This document shows positions 1 through 6,408 of a DNA stretch of 7,997 nt, piece by piece (the stretch's first letter is position 1; every line of letters begins with the position of its first letter). Position numbers and translations under genes: made by a program. Source of the stretch: CAZHBD01 sp964530555 (GTDB lineage Bacteria; Patescibacteriota; Saccharimonadia; Saccharimonadales; AWTP1-31). The stretch covers positions 1 to 7,997 of the forward strand of contig CAZHBD010000039.1 in assembly GCA_964530555.1 (NCBI GenBank), given 5' to 3'. The notes beneath the pieces were generated by a model. It was not told the DNA's origin. It did no database searches and saw only the letters and a program-made list of their open reading frames with translations.

Positions 1-31
1 GACCTATCTGATGGTTTGCCGTCGTCGACAT
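1..31 (-). CDS. atpD: N-terminus of putative F1 ATPase beta subunit (partial, runs off window)
   Basis: An ATG at 31-29 overlaps the TGA stop of the gamma gene (TGATG arrangement) and opens a frame that reads M-S-T-T-A-N-H-Q-I-G before the window ends. A purine-rich ribosome binding site (AAGGGG) lies inside the gamma 3' end, about 8 nt upstream. Beta subunits of F-type ATPases typically begin with a short tail followed by Gly-x-Val (start of the beta-barrel), so the H-Q-I-G ending fits, and beta normally follows gamma in atp operons. Only ten codons are visible, so the identity rests on position and this short match. If it is beta, it would carry the catalytic sites that the alpha subunit here lacks. 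Confidence 0.6.
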   Translation of the reverse strand, partial: MSTTANHQIG

Positions 32-885
32 CAGCGCATCCCCTTCGCAGCCACCATAATCTCTCGCGTAATCTCATCGCGTTCCGTGCGCCGCGCCGAC
101 AAAAACTCTAAGACGGTATTTTTGTGCCGTCGTTTTGCTCGATCATGCGCCAATGTCATCGTCGTGAAACGCCCAGCGAGCTGTGCCAAGCCAGACTCTT
201 GGACTAACTGAGTCAAGGTAATCTTAATCATCGCTGCTTCGAGCATAATACAAACGCCTTCCAAAGAAGGTTCAAAAATATAGTTGGCGCTACTAATGAT
301 TTCGGTCTCGCCACGTTCAACAAGCAGCTTCTCCTCTTCGGTCAATGTCTGCGCCTCGAGCAAGAGGTTGAGACTGGACGGCTGCTGGACGGTCAACGAA
401 ACGTACGATTGGTAATACGCCACCGTCGCAGCGTAGCTTCGCACAACATCAACGATCGGCTGTACGGTAAATGGTTTAGAGATATCCGGCAGCTCGAAGG
501 CGCGCACCGGCTGTATGCCACTATCGTGCAGCAACGCCGACCCGTGCGACCCTAAAACCATAACATCGTCTTTGGACGCATCGTAGTTGGCCCTTAGTTT
601 TTGCAGCACTACAGCGTCGCTGGCGCCACCCAGTCCTGCCGGTGAGCTAATGAACAGTCGTAGTGTTTTGCGATTTTCGGCAGCATCTTCTAACAGCACT
701 CGGCTCTCAACACGAAGCTGCCGGTAGACCTGCCAGAGATCATTAAAGAACAGTTTGGAGTTCAACACTTGTTTACGAACAGCGCGAATTTTAACACTGG
801 CGGTATTTTGGAAAACTTCAGTAAGATCTTCAATTACCCCTATGGTTTCTAGGTTTTGCTTGAGGGCACGGGACCGGTCGCTCAT
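31..885 (-). CDS. atpG: F1 ATPase gamma subunit-like protein (central stalk)
   Basis: The 284-residue product matches gamma in length (about 285-290 is usual) and at the diagnostic places. The N-terminal helix (about 1-60) resembles the gamma 'IxxTxxITxAMxxVAxxKxR' pattern, seen here as LTEVFQNTASVKIRAVRK. The Rossmann-like middle keeps S-P-A-G-L-G-G at 81-87, equivalent to the family SdrGLcGg. The C-terminal part has YIFEPS (202-207) and then the long helix ending ARRTERDEITREIMVAAKG, equivalent to RQAxITxEIxEIvxGA. In the family, the N- and C-terminal helices form the coiled-coil rotor inside the alpha3beta3 barrel. The ATG start at 885 overlaps the alpha stop as ATGA, with a GGAGG site 6-7 nt upstream. 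Retention of both rotor helices argues that a rotary mechanism is kept. The sequence is more divergent than usual for gamma. Confidence 0.9.
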   Translation of the reverse strand: MSDRSRALKQNLETIGVIEDLTEVFQNTASVKIRAVRKQVLNSKLFFNDLWQVYRQLRVESRVLLEDAAENRKTLRLFISSPAGLGGASDAVVLQKLRANYDASKDDVMVLGSHGSALLHDSGIQPVRAFELPDISKPFTVQPIVDVVRSYAATVAYYQSYVSLTVQQPSSLNLLLEAQTLTEEEKLLVERGETEIISSANYIFEPSLEGVCIMLEAAMIKITLTQLVQESGLAQLAGRFTTMTLAHDRAKRRHKNTVLEFLSARRTERDEITREIMVAAKGMR

Positions 886-2291
886 GACTTGCCTCCATGC
901 TTATCAACCAGTTTTTGAGCTAAGTCTTCATGGGTTTGTGATGCCAGTGCACTATCCACCGTCTGTTTTACTTCTTTCTTAATAGCCTGCATATCGATCT
1001 CGCGCTCGCTCGCCAAGAACGCAGCCTTCAACATAATCTGCTGCTCCGGCAAGGAGAAAAACTCATTTTGGGACTGATTGAAAAATGTCCGTACGCGATC
1101 ACCGAGTAGCAAGGCATTACGGTATTGGTCAGGCAACTCTTGACCAAAGCGCGCAAATTCACTTGCCTGGCGATAGGCAGCCAACGAGCGGAAAATATCT
1201 TGTGCCAAGTTCTTTTGCAACGATTCTTGCGCACGCCCACCAACACGCGAGACTGATAGGCCGACACTTATCGGCGGCTCGCTGCCGCGTTGTAGTTCTT
1301 CAGTATCAAATACCAGCTGGCCGTCAGTAATGGAGATCAAGCTCGTTGACAAATGGCTCGTGATGTCGTTATTGGCTGTGGTCATGATGGGTAGCGCCGT
1401 CAACGTTGCTTCGTTACGTGCTAATTTACCTGCCCGTTCGAGTAGCGATGAATGGCGATAGAACATATCACCAGGGTACGACTCACGACCCGGCGCTACG
1501 TCACCCAGCAGCGCCATCTCACGATACACTTTGGCATGATTGGCCAAGTCATCGTAGATCATGATGACGTCGCGGCCCTGTTGCCAAAAGTATTCGCCGA
1601 TCGCACATCCACAGTACGGCGCCAAGAAGTTCAACGGCAAGGCAGCCAAACTGTCAGCCACAACGATAATGCAGTTATTCATTACTTTGTGTGATTTGAG
1701 ATATTCAACCAACTGCTCAACGTCAGTCTTGCGTTTAGCTATCAGCACAAAGATAGCGATGCGTCCCAAACGCGCTTGATTTACTGACAACTGAGCTGCA
1801 AAACTCGTTTTACCTGACTTTGCATCTCCCATGATCGCAATACGTTGACCAAGTACAATCGGGAACAGCGTATCAACAATCGTCACACCAGTTTCTAACT
1901 GACGATTCAGTAGCGCTCGCTCATTAAAAGCTGGTGCAGGCGCAAAAACCGGTTGTTCATGGTCGGACAAAATAGGAGCCTTATCGTCGAGAACGCGCAG
2001 CAACGGGTCAACAATACGACCCAGCAAACTTTGGTTCGGGCGTATGGTTAGCTCAGTTGCCATGACCACGACTTCTTCACCAACCGTTATATTCTCGGTG
2101 GTTAGCATATCTACCACAACCACGCTCTCACTGACACTTCGTACTAAGCCAAGTTGCTCGGTACGCGTCATAACTACCGCTCCCACACTGGCATTGGGAA
2201 GATCAACAACTTCTACAATAAATCGCTGGGCCAGCTGAACAGTACCCACTGGACTGCCCGACTGCACATGACGCTCGAATGCCTGACTCAT
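882..2291 (-). CDS. atpA: F1 ATPase alpha subunit-like protein
   Basis: The 469-residue product is colinear with F1 alpha. A beta-barrel region (about 15-90) ends in LLGRIVDPLLRVLD. The nucleotide-binding domain has P-loop GDAKSGKT (155-162) and Walker B VIMIYDD (242-248), followed by PGRESYPGD (267-275), SLLERAGKL and SITDGQ. The family signature PPISVGLSVSR (339-349) carries the alpha arginine finger (R349) that completes the beta catalytic site. Y-D-D at Walker B and lack of the beta catalytic Glu motif identify it as the regulatory, non-catalytic subunit. Oddities: it is shorter than the usual 500-515 residues; the N-terminal helix that normally binds delta is reduced to about a dozen residues; and the P-loop has Lys where alpha usually has Gln (GDRQTGKT). 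Start is ATG 2291, in ATGA overlap with the delta gene, preceded by GAGGTGG. Assignment as alpha rather than beta is firm. Confidence 0.95.
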   Translation of the reverse strand: MSQAFERHVQSGSPVGTVQLAQRFIVEVVDLPNASVGAVVMTRTEQLGLVRSVSESVVVVDMLTTENITVGEEVVVMATELTIRPNQSLLGRIVDPLLRVLDDKAPILSDHEQPVFAPAPAFNERALLNRQLETGVTIVDTLFPIVLGQRIAIMGDAKSGKTSFAAQLSVNQARLGRIAIFVLIAKRKTDVEQLVEYLKSHKVMNNCIIVVADSLAALPLNFLAPYCGCAIGEYFWQQGRDVIMIYDDLANHAKVYREMALLGDVAPGRESYPGDMFYRHSSLLERAGKLARNEATLTALPIMTTANNDITSHLSTSLISITDGQLVFDTEELQRGSEPPISVGLSVSRVGGRAQESLQKNLAQDIFRSLAAYRQASEFARFGQELPDQYRNALLLGDRVRTFFNQSQNEFFSLPEQQIMLKAAFLASEREIDMQAIKKEVKQTVDSALASQTHEDLAQKLVDKHGGKS

Positions 2292-2743
2292 GGTCGAACC
2301 ACCTCGTACAACAACTCATTGCCGGCTTGCATGCCCCCTCGTAAAGAGTGGTCATAAAAATGTGCCGGCGTCTGAACGATAAAGCCGGCGATCAGCTGGG
2401 GGCTTACTTTAAAACTCACGAGAATATGCTCCGATATCGTGCCCTGCCACCAACGAACGAGTTGTTTTTTTACCTCAGCTTCTAGAGGCGCTGCGGTAGT
2501 TATGGTCACCACCCGATACTCATTAAGAACCTGCCGCAGATGCGCCTGTAGCGACAGCAAGACTTCAGATGACGGCGATGAGCTGTTCGCATCGAGCAAG
2601 AGTTCCAGCTCTGCGGAACACGGAGAGTTGTGGGCACGCTTGACCAGCATAACCGAAATTTCCTGTAGTAAGGACTTGATGTGCTCTAAGGTTTGTAAAT
2701 CGACAGGTATCGAAAAACTTGCAGTTTGTTTTTGGCTACTCAT
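2288..2743 (-). CDS. atpH: F1 ATPase delta (OSCP)-like subunit, short
   Basis: In ATP synthases delta joins the top of alpha3beta3 to the peripheral b stalk. The 151-residue product is recognisable by its C-terminal half: V-V-T-I-T-T-A-A-P-L (78-87), matching the VTSAxPL strand of delta, then PQLIAGFIVQTPAHFYDHSLRGGM (about 115-138; family vdpsLIGGvvvxxGdxxxDxSvxgxL). The N-terminal helical region is only about 75 residues, against about 105 in typical 175-180-residue delta proteins, so part of the six-helix bundle that binds alpha may be missing or remodelled. That fits the shortened alpha N-terminus encoded next door. ATG 2743 lies 8 bp inside the end of the b gene and has AGGAG 7 nt upstream. 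The stop overlaps the alpha start (ATGA). The gene position between b and alpha supports the call. Confidence 0.85.
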   Translation of the reverse strand: MSSQKQTASFSIPVDLQTLEHIKSLLQEISVMLVKRAHNSPCSAELELLLDANSSSPSSEVLLSLQAHLRQVLNEYRVVTITTAAPLEAEVKKQLVRWWQGTISEHILVSFKVSPQLIAGFIVQTPAHFYDHSLRGGMQAGNELLYEVVRP

Positions 2744-3353
2744 CCGCTAGCTCCTGCAACAAGCGCTCTTTGTCAGCGTTGAGCTTGCCAATAATAAATT
2801 CCTGCTGATTTCCCAGTTCGAGGCCTTGCAAGCTTTGCTGCAAATAGTCCGCAAGTAACTCAACCGCTCGATCTTCAATAACCTGCTTTACGCGTCCGTG
2901 CACTTTGGCGCGATACGACTCTATGACTTCATGGTACTCCGACTGCACGGCAGCCATGTCCTGCTCGAGCGTAGAAATGGTACCTCGAAGTTCTTGCTCA
3001 CTATGCTTAATTTGTGTCTGTAAACCCTGCAGTTGGTTCTGAGTAGACTCGAGCAGGGTCTTTTGGCTGGCAGCCAACGCTTCCGCCAGGGTTTTCTGGT
3101 TTTTTTCATGGACTTGCTGTAAAGCCTCTTTAACTTCTTTGGCCAGCGGCTTCATGGCGTCCGCGATATGTTGTTGGACATCTTTCTCGAGGTCTTTACG
3201 AAGTTTAGTCAAAAACTCAGGCTGCAAGACCATCATGAGCAGTTCCTGACGGTATTTTCGATGCACCCACGTCCGTTCACGGAACAGCATGAGTAACGCC
3301 AGAGCAGCGATGCCCAAACTTCCAAACACCCCTAGCCAGCGCACTGCTTCCAC
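2736..3353 (-). CDS. atpF: F0 b subunit-like membrane-anchored coiled-coil protein (peripheral stalk)
   Basis: The product has one N-terminal membrane helix (about residues 6-24) followed directly by a basic stretch (R25, R27, H31-R32-K33), so the long C-terminal part should be cytoplasmic. Residues about 45-170 are highly charged, Gln/Glu/Lys-rich and heptad-like, predicted coiled coil, with a helical end binding region after a G-N-Q break near 181. This is the architecture of F0 b, and it sits at the b position between c-like and delta genes. At 205 residues (from the first GTG) it is about 50 longer than E. coli b, implying a longer stalk. Only one b gene is present, so a homodimer is likely. 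Start is uncertain: GTG 3353 has an AAGGA only 2 nt upstream, while GTG 3344 has GGTGG 5 nt upstream and would remove just three residues. Sequence alone is weakly diagnostic; the call depends on context. Confidence 0.75.
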   Translation of the reverse strand: MEAVRWLGVFGSLGIAALALLMLFRERTWVHRKYRQELLMMVLQPEFLTKLRKDLEKDVQQHIADAMKPLAKEVKEALQQVHEKNQKTLAEALAASQKTLLESTQNQLQGLQTQIKHSEQELRGTISTLEQDMAAVQSEYHEVIESYRAKVHGRVKQVIEDRAVELLADYLQQSLQGLELGNQQEFIIGKLNADKERLLQELADE

Positions 3354-3358
3354 CGTCC

Positions 3359-4192
3359 TTAGCCCCCCAATATTAGTATTACCGCTGAACCGGCACCGAT
3401 CAGCACTACCGCGGCCAAGCCTACCATAACGAACAAGCTCCGGCGAATTATCCCTTTGGACAACGGATTACGACCGATCGAATGGATACTCGACGAAATT
3501 GAGCTATAAAGAATCGTTCCAGCGGCCAGAATAGCCAAGACAATTATTCCTATGGAAAACAGTGCTTGGGTATTGCTAACTGGCTTGCCAACCGCACTAC
3601 CCAAAAAACTTCGCAGTCCGTTCAAGATAGGACTATTCGGCTGTCCGTTTGGTGCCCAGTCGCGAACCGTCACCTGCGCAACAATCAAGCCGACAGCGAC
3701 AGTCTTTTTCACACCTTGGTTATCGCTTATAGTAACCTGTTTGGTATCTTTGCTCGCACTAGAGAAATCTTGTTGTGCAACCCCTATAACCTTGCCGGCT
3801 GTTTGCCCCTTCATAGCCACGCCGCTAATCGGTGAAACACTCAGGTAATCATTCATTTTGATATCACCGTTGGCGGTCGAAACCTGGACAGGCGCTTGCC
3901 CAGTTTGCACTACCTGCACTTGATTCTTGCCGTCACCAAAGGCCACCAGGGCTTGCTCCTGTTTAATTGCCACTCCGAGCAGATTATCGCGATTGCTCGG
4001 ACTAGCCATTTCTATAGTCTTGTAATCTGAAGGCGACAAGCTTACTAGCGCACCTTCGCTGATACTGTCTTTGGCTATAAAACCCTGGGAGGTTGCCGAC
4101 TGTGCGCTGGTAACAGCAGCAGAACCCATCATTGTTGTCAGGATGAGCCCCACTAAAAGGATAGGAGTAACCGACAATCTGTGAACTATCAC
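3359..4192 (-). CDS. Exported domain fused to a c-subunit-like transmembrane hairpin lacking the ion-binding carboxylate
   Basis: From GTG 4192 the product is 277 residues. Residues 1-30 form a signal peptide (H-R-L basic start, hydrophobic core 8-22, likely cut near V-T-S-A). Residues about 31-205 form a beta-rich extracytoplasmic domain with Gly-Asp and G-V-A motifs common in CPR surface proteins. Residues 208-236 are TM1, 237-251 a polar loop S-I-G-R-N-P-L-S-K-G-I-I-R-R, and 252-276 TM2. The loop and its spacing match the F0 c-subunit hairpin (A-R-N/Q-P...G-x-I-R), whose loop contacts gamma/epsilon. TM2 has Ala or Val where c has the essential Glu/Asp, and TM1 has no acidic residue either. 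The N-out topology fits both the signal peptide and a cytoplasmic RNP loop. The frame extends to a TTG at 4282, but GTG 4192 has AAAGGAG 4 nt upstream and lies just after a promoter. It is first in the F1-like operon. Function is inferred, not known. Confidence 0.8.
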   Translation of the reverse strand: MIVHRLSVTPILLVGLILTTMMGSAAVTSAQSATSQGFIAKDSISEGALVSLSPSDYKTIEMASPSNRDNLLGVAIKQEQALVAFGDGKNQVQVVQTGQAPVQVSTANGDIKMNDYLSVSPISGVAMKGQTAGKVIGVAQQDFSSASKDTKQVTISDNQGVKKTVAVGLIVAQVTVRDWAPNGQPNSPILNGLRSFLGSAVGKPVSNTQALFSIGIIVLAILAAGTILYSSISSSIHSIGRNPLSKGIIRRSLFVMVGLAAVVLIGAGSAVILILGG

Positions 4193-4214
4193 TATGCTCC
4201 TTTTATTCTTATGT

Positions 4215-4223
4215 ATAGTACCA
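4215..4223 (-). promoter_or_regulatory. Extended -10 promoter of the F1-like operon
   Basis: On the minus strand the sequence reads TGGTACTAT, a TGn extended -10 element with -10 hexamer TACTAT. No good -35 lies 16-18 bp upstream, which is usual for extended -10 promoters. The predicted start of transcription near 4208 gives a leader of about 16 nt containing AAAGGAG and the GTG at 4192. It also places the upstream TTG (4282) outside the transcript. Confidence 0.5.
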
Positions 4224-4271
4224 CAATTGTTATGCTTAACTGAGGAGGCAGTGAACCTTTTACGGTAAGAA

Positions 4272-4311
4272 TTGCGAATCAATTGTTTATTGGCTACACT
4301 AGAAATACATT
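4272..4311 (+). promoter_or_regulatory. Candidate sigma-70-type promoter for the small membrane protein gene
   Basis: Two overlapping hexamer pairs with 17-bp spacers are visible: TTGCGA (4272-4277) with TACACT (4295-4300), and TTGTTT (4283-4288) with TACATT (4306-4311). Either would start transcription 20-35 nt upstream of ATG 4342. The two cannot be told apart by eye. The region is divergent to the F1-like operon promoter, some 55-90 bp away. Confidence 0.4.
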
Positions 4312-4341
4312 ACGAACTCAAGAGAGGGGTTTACAGTTACT

Positions 4342-4836
4342 ATGGATCAAGTTGTCAAACGCGTACAAAATGCTGCACAAAACACTGTTAGCGGGACCAC
4401 CATTAAACGGAACCGACGGCCTACCCCTGCAGCTTTGGCAGTAAAGCTCGTTATCTTTTTGGTCATCCTTGGCCTGGTTGCATTCGGCTGGATGCGTTAC
4501 AGTCAAAACGGATTTGCTACTGCTATTCAGAAAGATAAATACCAAGCGGTCTTCCTAACAAATGGTCAGGTCTACTTCGGCAAAATTAATAAACTAGACC
4601 ATCAGGGCTACACTCTTGGAGATATTTATTACCTTCAAGTACAAGGCAATGTTCAAGGCCAAGAACAGCAACAAAAAGATCAAAACCAAAACCTATCACT
4701 CGCCAAACTAGGTAGTGAACTTCATGGACCACAAGATGTCATGTATATCGAGAACAAGCAAGTACTGTTCTGGGAAAACCTCAAAGACGACAGCCAAGTT
4801 GTCAAAGCCATCAAAGACAACAAAGCCAAGAAATAA
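4342..4836 (+). CDS. Small single-pass membrane protein of unknown function, CPR-type
   Basis: The 164-residue product has a basic cytoplasmic N-terminus (K22-R23-N-R-R26), one membrane helix (about 32-50), then an outside domain. No signal cleavage site is apparent, so it is probably a type II anchored protein. The outside part begins K-Y-Q-A-V-F-L-T-N-G-Q-V-Y-F-G-K (66-81), with L-G-D-I-Y-Y-L-Q-V following (92-100), which resembles a short conserved beta-strand motif I associate with uncharacterised Patescibacteria/Saccharibacteria proteins. It continues with a Gln-rich linker (107-118) and H-G-P-Q-D-V-M-Y-I-E-N (128-138). The C-terminus is Lys-rich. A purine-rich AGAGGGG lies 12 nt before ATG 4342, a long but tolerable spacing. 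It is transcribed away from the F1-like operon, so a shared role is possible but not shown. I do not recognise a biochemical function. Confidence 0.8.
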   Translation: MDQVVKRVQNAAQNTVSGTTIKRNRRPTPAALAVKLVIFLVILGLVAFGWMRYSQNGFATAIQKDKYQAVFLTNGQVYFGKINKLDHQGYTLGDIYYLQVQGNVQGQEQQQKDQNQNLSLAKLGSELHGPQDVMYIENKQVLFWENLKDDSQVVKAIKDNKAKK

Positions 4837-4904
4837 ATCGGCATTTTCATCATATTAGCGAGCCAGTCACTAACTCTTAAGTTCGTCGGGGTTTTGACGC
4901 ATGA

Positions 4905-4930
4905 GGCAGTCATGCCTGAGCATCGCTGCC
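4905..4930. terminator. Imperfect hairpin between convergent genes, possible bidirectional terminator
   Basis: GGCAGTCATGC (4905-4915) can pair with GCATCGCTGCC (4920-4930) around a CTGA loop, giving eleven positions with one G-T wobble and one C-C mismatch. It lies 15 bp beyond the glycosyltransferase stop and 69 bp beyond the stop of the small membrane protein gene. Neither strand has a clear T-run directly after the stem, so termination by the intrinsic mechanism is doubtful. It may act as a 3'-end stabiliser instead. The rest of the 108-bp gap shows no gene. Confidence 0.4.
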
Positions 4931-4944
4931 CTACCGTCGAACAC

Positions 4945-6402
4945 TCAAGAAGCTGTTGACAGTTTTTGAGCGCGTGGCTTTAATTCGTGAGCGTATCTTC
5001 CGAGTTTTAAGCCTTTTAGTACAATAGGCGCCAGCCAATAACTCATTACGGTTATCCAAAATCCCGAGAACGCAACGATAGTTGTCAGACCATAGGTTAG
5101 ATAACTATAAACCAAGGCAACATAGCCAACTGCCAGAAACAACATCTGTGGAAGAACGAGGAAGGCTTCTCTTTGCCCGTGATCAACTTTCGGTGTCACT
5201 TTGTAACGCGGCTTCTTCCAAACTGCCAATGCCAAAATTGCAGCCTTAATGTACACGGGGAACATGCCTGCCCAGATCCTAGAAGTTAGCTGACCCCGAC
5301 TAAGCCATCCAAAGAACAAGAGCGTAGATATGAGGGCTGGTAAGCGAAATACGATGTACCACAAACCGCCGTCATGAATCAGACTGTTCGTAAATAAGGT
5401 GTAAAAATTGATTATATAAATACCAGTCAAGAAAAAGGCACTCACCAAATAACAATACCCGATCTCGAAGTAGTGCAGTCGCTGTCGAAAACTTAGTCCT
5501 TTTTTCAGAAGCGGGCTATCCCAAAACATCATTCGTAGCGTATCTAGTGCCCACGTGCCTCGCTGTTTATACACTGCGCTTAGATCAAGCGGAGCATGCC
5601 CCATGACATACGGCTGACTTACATACACGCTCTTGTAGCCTTTTGCATGTAGTTGATACGAGGTATATAGATCCTCTACAACATTCCATTCACTAATACC
5701 ACCAATCTGGTCAAGTGCCGATCGTCGATACAGCACGCCTGATCCGCAGCTGATCGCTGCATGATTGGCGTTTTTGCCAGTTTGCATATGGTTGTAGAAC
5801 AGATAATCATGATTGAAATCATCTTTGTCGACTGAAAATGCTTGACGAGAAGAGACGATTGCAACTTTCTTATCAGAAAAGTGCCCCAGTAAGTCGTCAA
5901 TTATTGTAGGTTGCACCACGTTATCGGCATCAATAACCAGAACATAGGGCGACGTTGCAAATTTTAAGGCATAATTCAGATTAGCTGCCTTATAGCGCTT
6001 GTCCTTCCGATTAGGACGCTGTAGGTACCGAAATCCATATCGTTCAGCAAGCAAACGCACCTCCCGCCTGTCGCCATCGTCGAGGACATATAACTTTTTT
6101 CTAGGATGCTCAATCTCGGAGGCAGCCTTCATGGTAGCCTCAAGCATAGTCAATGGTTCATCAACAGTTGGGATCAGGACGTCGACCGCACTTCGCAAGG
6201 AGTAGCTTCCTCCGAGCAATACAAAACTCCGTGTCCAGTGGTTAATGATAAAGACAAATGAAACCAGTGATACGAGCACCTCAAGTGTTAAAAATATCAC
6301 CCCAACAACGCCTTTTATATGGAAATACAGCCAGACCAAGTAGAGACTGTTCGTCACAAAGACTAGAATCGCTAGACGCCTTGTTTTATCAAGCTTAAAC
6401 AT
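4945..6402 (-). CDS. Membrane glycosyltransferase family 2 (cellulose/hyaluronan synthase-like)
   Basis: The product (485 residues) likely polymerises or transfers a sugar from a nucleotide-sugar donor at the inner face of the membrane, for an envelope or extracellular polysaccharide. Two membrane helices (about 10-28 and 32-54) precede the GT-A domain, which shows VLDDGD (106-111), the metal/UDP-binding D158-A-D160, S221-G-V-L-Y-R, and V242-E-D (the TED general-base position, D244). The pocket motif is Q280-R-G-T-W284, where processive GT2 enzymes usually have QxxRW. Several helices follow (about 312-336, 347-367, 378-395, 412-435, 438-460), and the tail is basic. The layout is that of BcsA/HasA-type synthases without PilZ or other C-terminal domains. 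ATG 6402 has no clear Shine-Dalgarno, only an A-rich leader; a later start would cut TM1. No accessory synthase genes are next to it, so the product sugar is unknown. Confidence 0.88.
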   Translation of the reverse strand: MFKLDKTRRLAILVFVTNSLYLVWLYFHIKGVVGVIFLTLEVLVSLVSFVFIINHWTRSFVLLGGSYSLRSAVDVLIPTVDEPLTMLEATMKAASEIEHPRKKLYVLDDGDRREVRLLAERYGFRYLQRPNRKDKRYKAANLNYALKFATSPYVLVIDADNVVQPTIIDDLLGHFSDKKVAIVSSRQAFSVDKDDFNHDYLFYNHMQTGKNANHAAISCGSGVLYRRSALDQIGGISEWNVVEDLYTSYQLHAKGYKSVYVSQPYVMGHAPLDLSAVYKQRGTWALDTLRMMFWDSPLLKKGLSFRQRLHYFEIGYCYLVSAFFLTGIYIINFYTLFTNSLIHDGGLWYIVFRLPALISTLLFFGWLSRGQLTSRIWAGMFPVYIKAAILALAVWKKPRYKVTPKVDHGQREAFLVLPQMLFLAVGYVALVYSYLTYGLTTIVAFSGFWITVMSYWLAPIVLKGLKLGRYAHELKPRAQKLSTAS

Positions 6403-6408
6403 ATATTT

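Noticed and set aside
1085..2238. Several plus-strand open frames inside the alpha gene
   Set aside because: They are antisense to a clearly conserved protein, low in complexity or basic, and show no recognisable domain or ribosome site.
882..2291. That the ATPase gene might encode a flagellar/type III secretion ATPase (FliI) or Rho
   Set aside because: The PPISVGLSVSR signature, YDD Walker B, LTALPI and neighbouring gamma, delta and b genes are specific for F1 alpha.
4193..4282. N-terminal extension of the c-like protein from TTG 4282
   Set aside because: TTG start without a ribosome binding site; the stretch overlaps the promoter region, and GTG 4192 has a good Shine-Dalgarno and gives a normal signal peptide.
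4889..4900. Terminator from the CGTC...GACG pair around GGGGTTTT in the convergent gap
   Set aside because: Only four base pairs with a loop of eight and no following T-run; the hairpin at 4905-4930 is much stronger.
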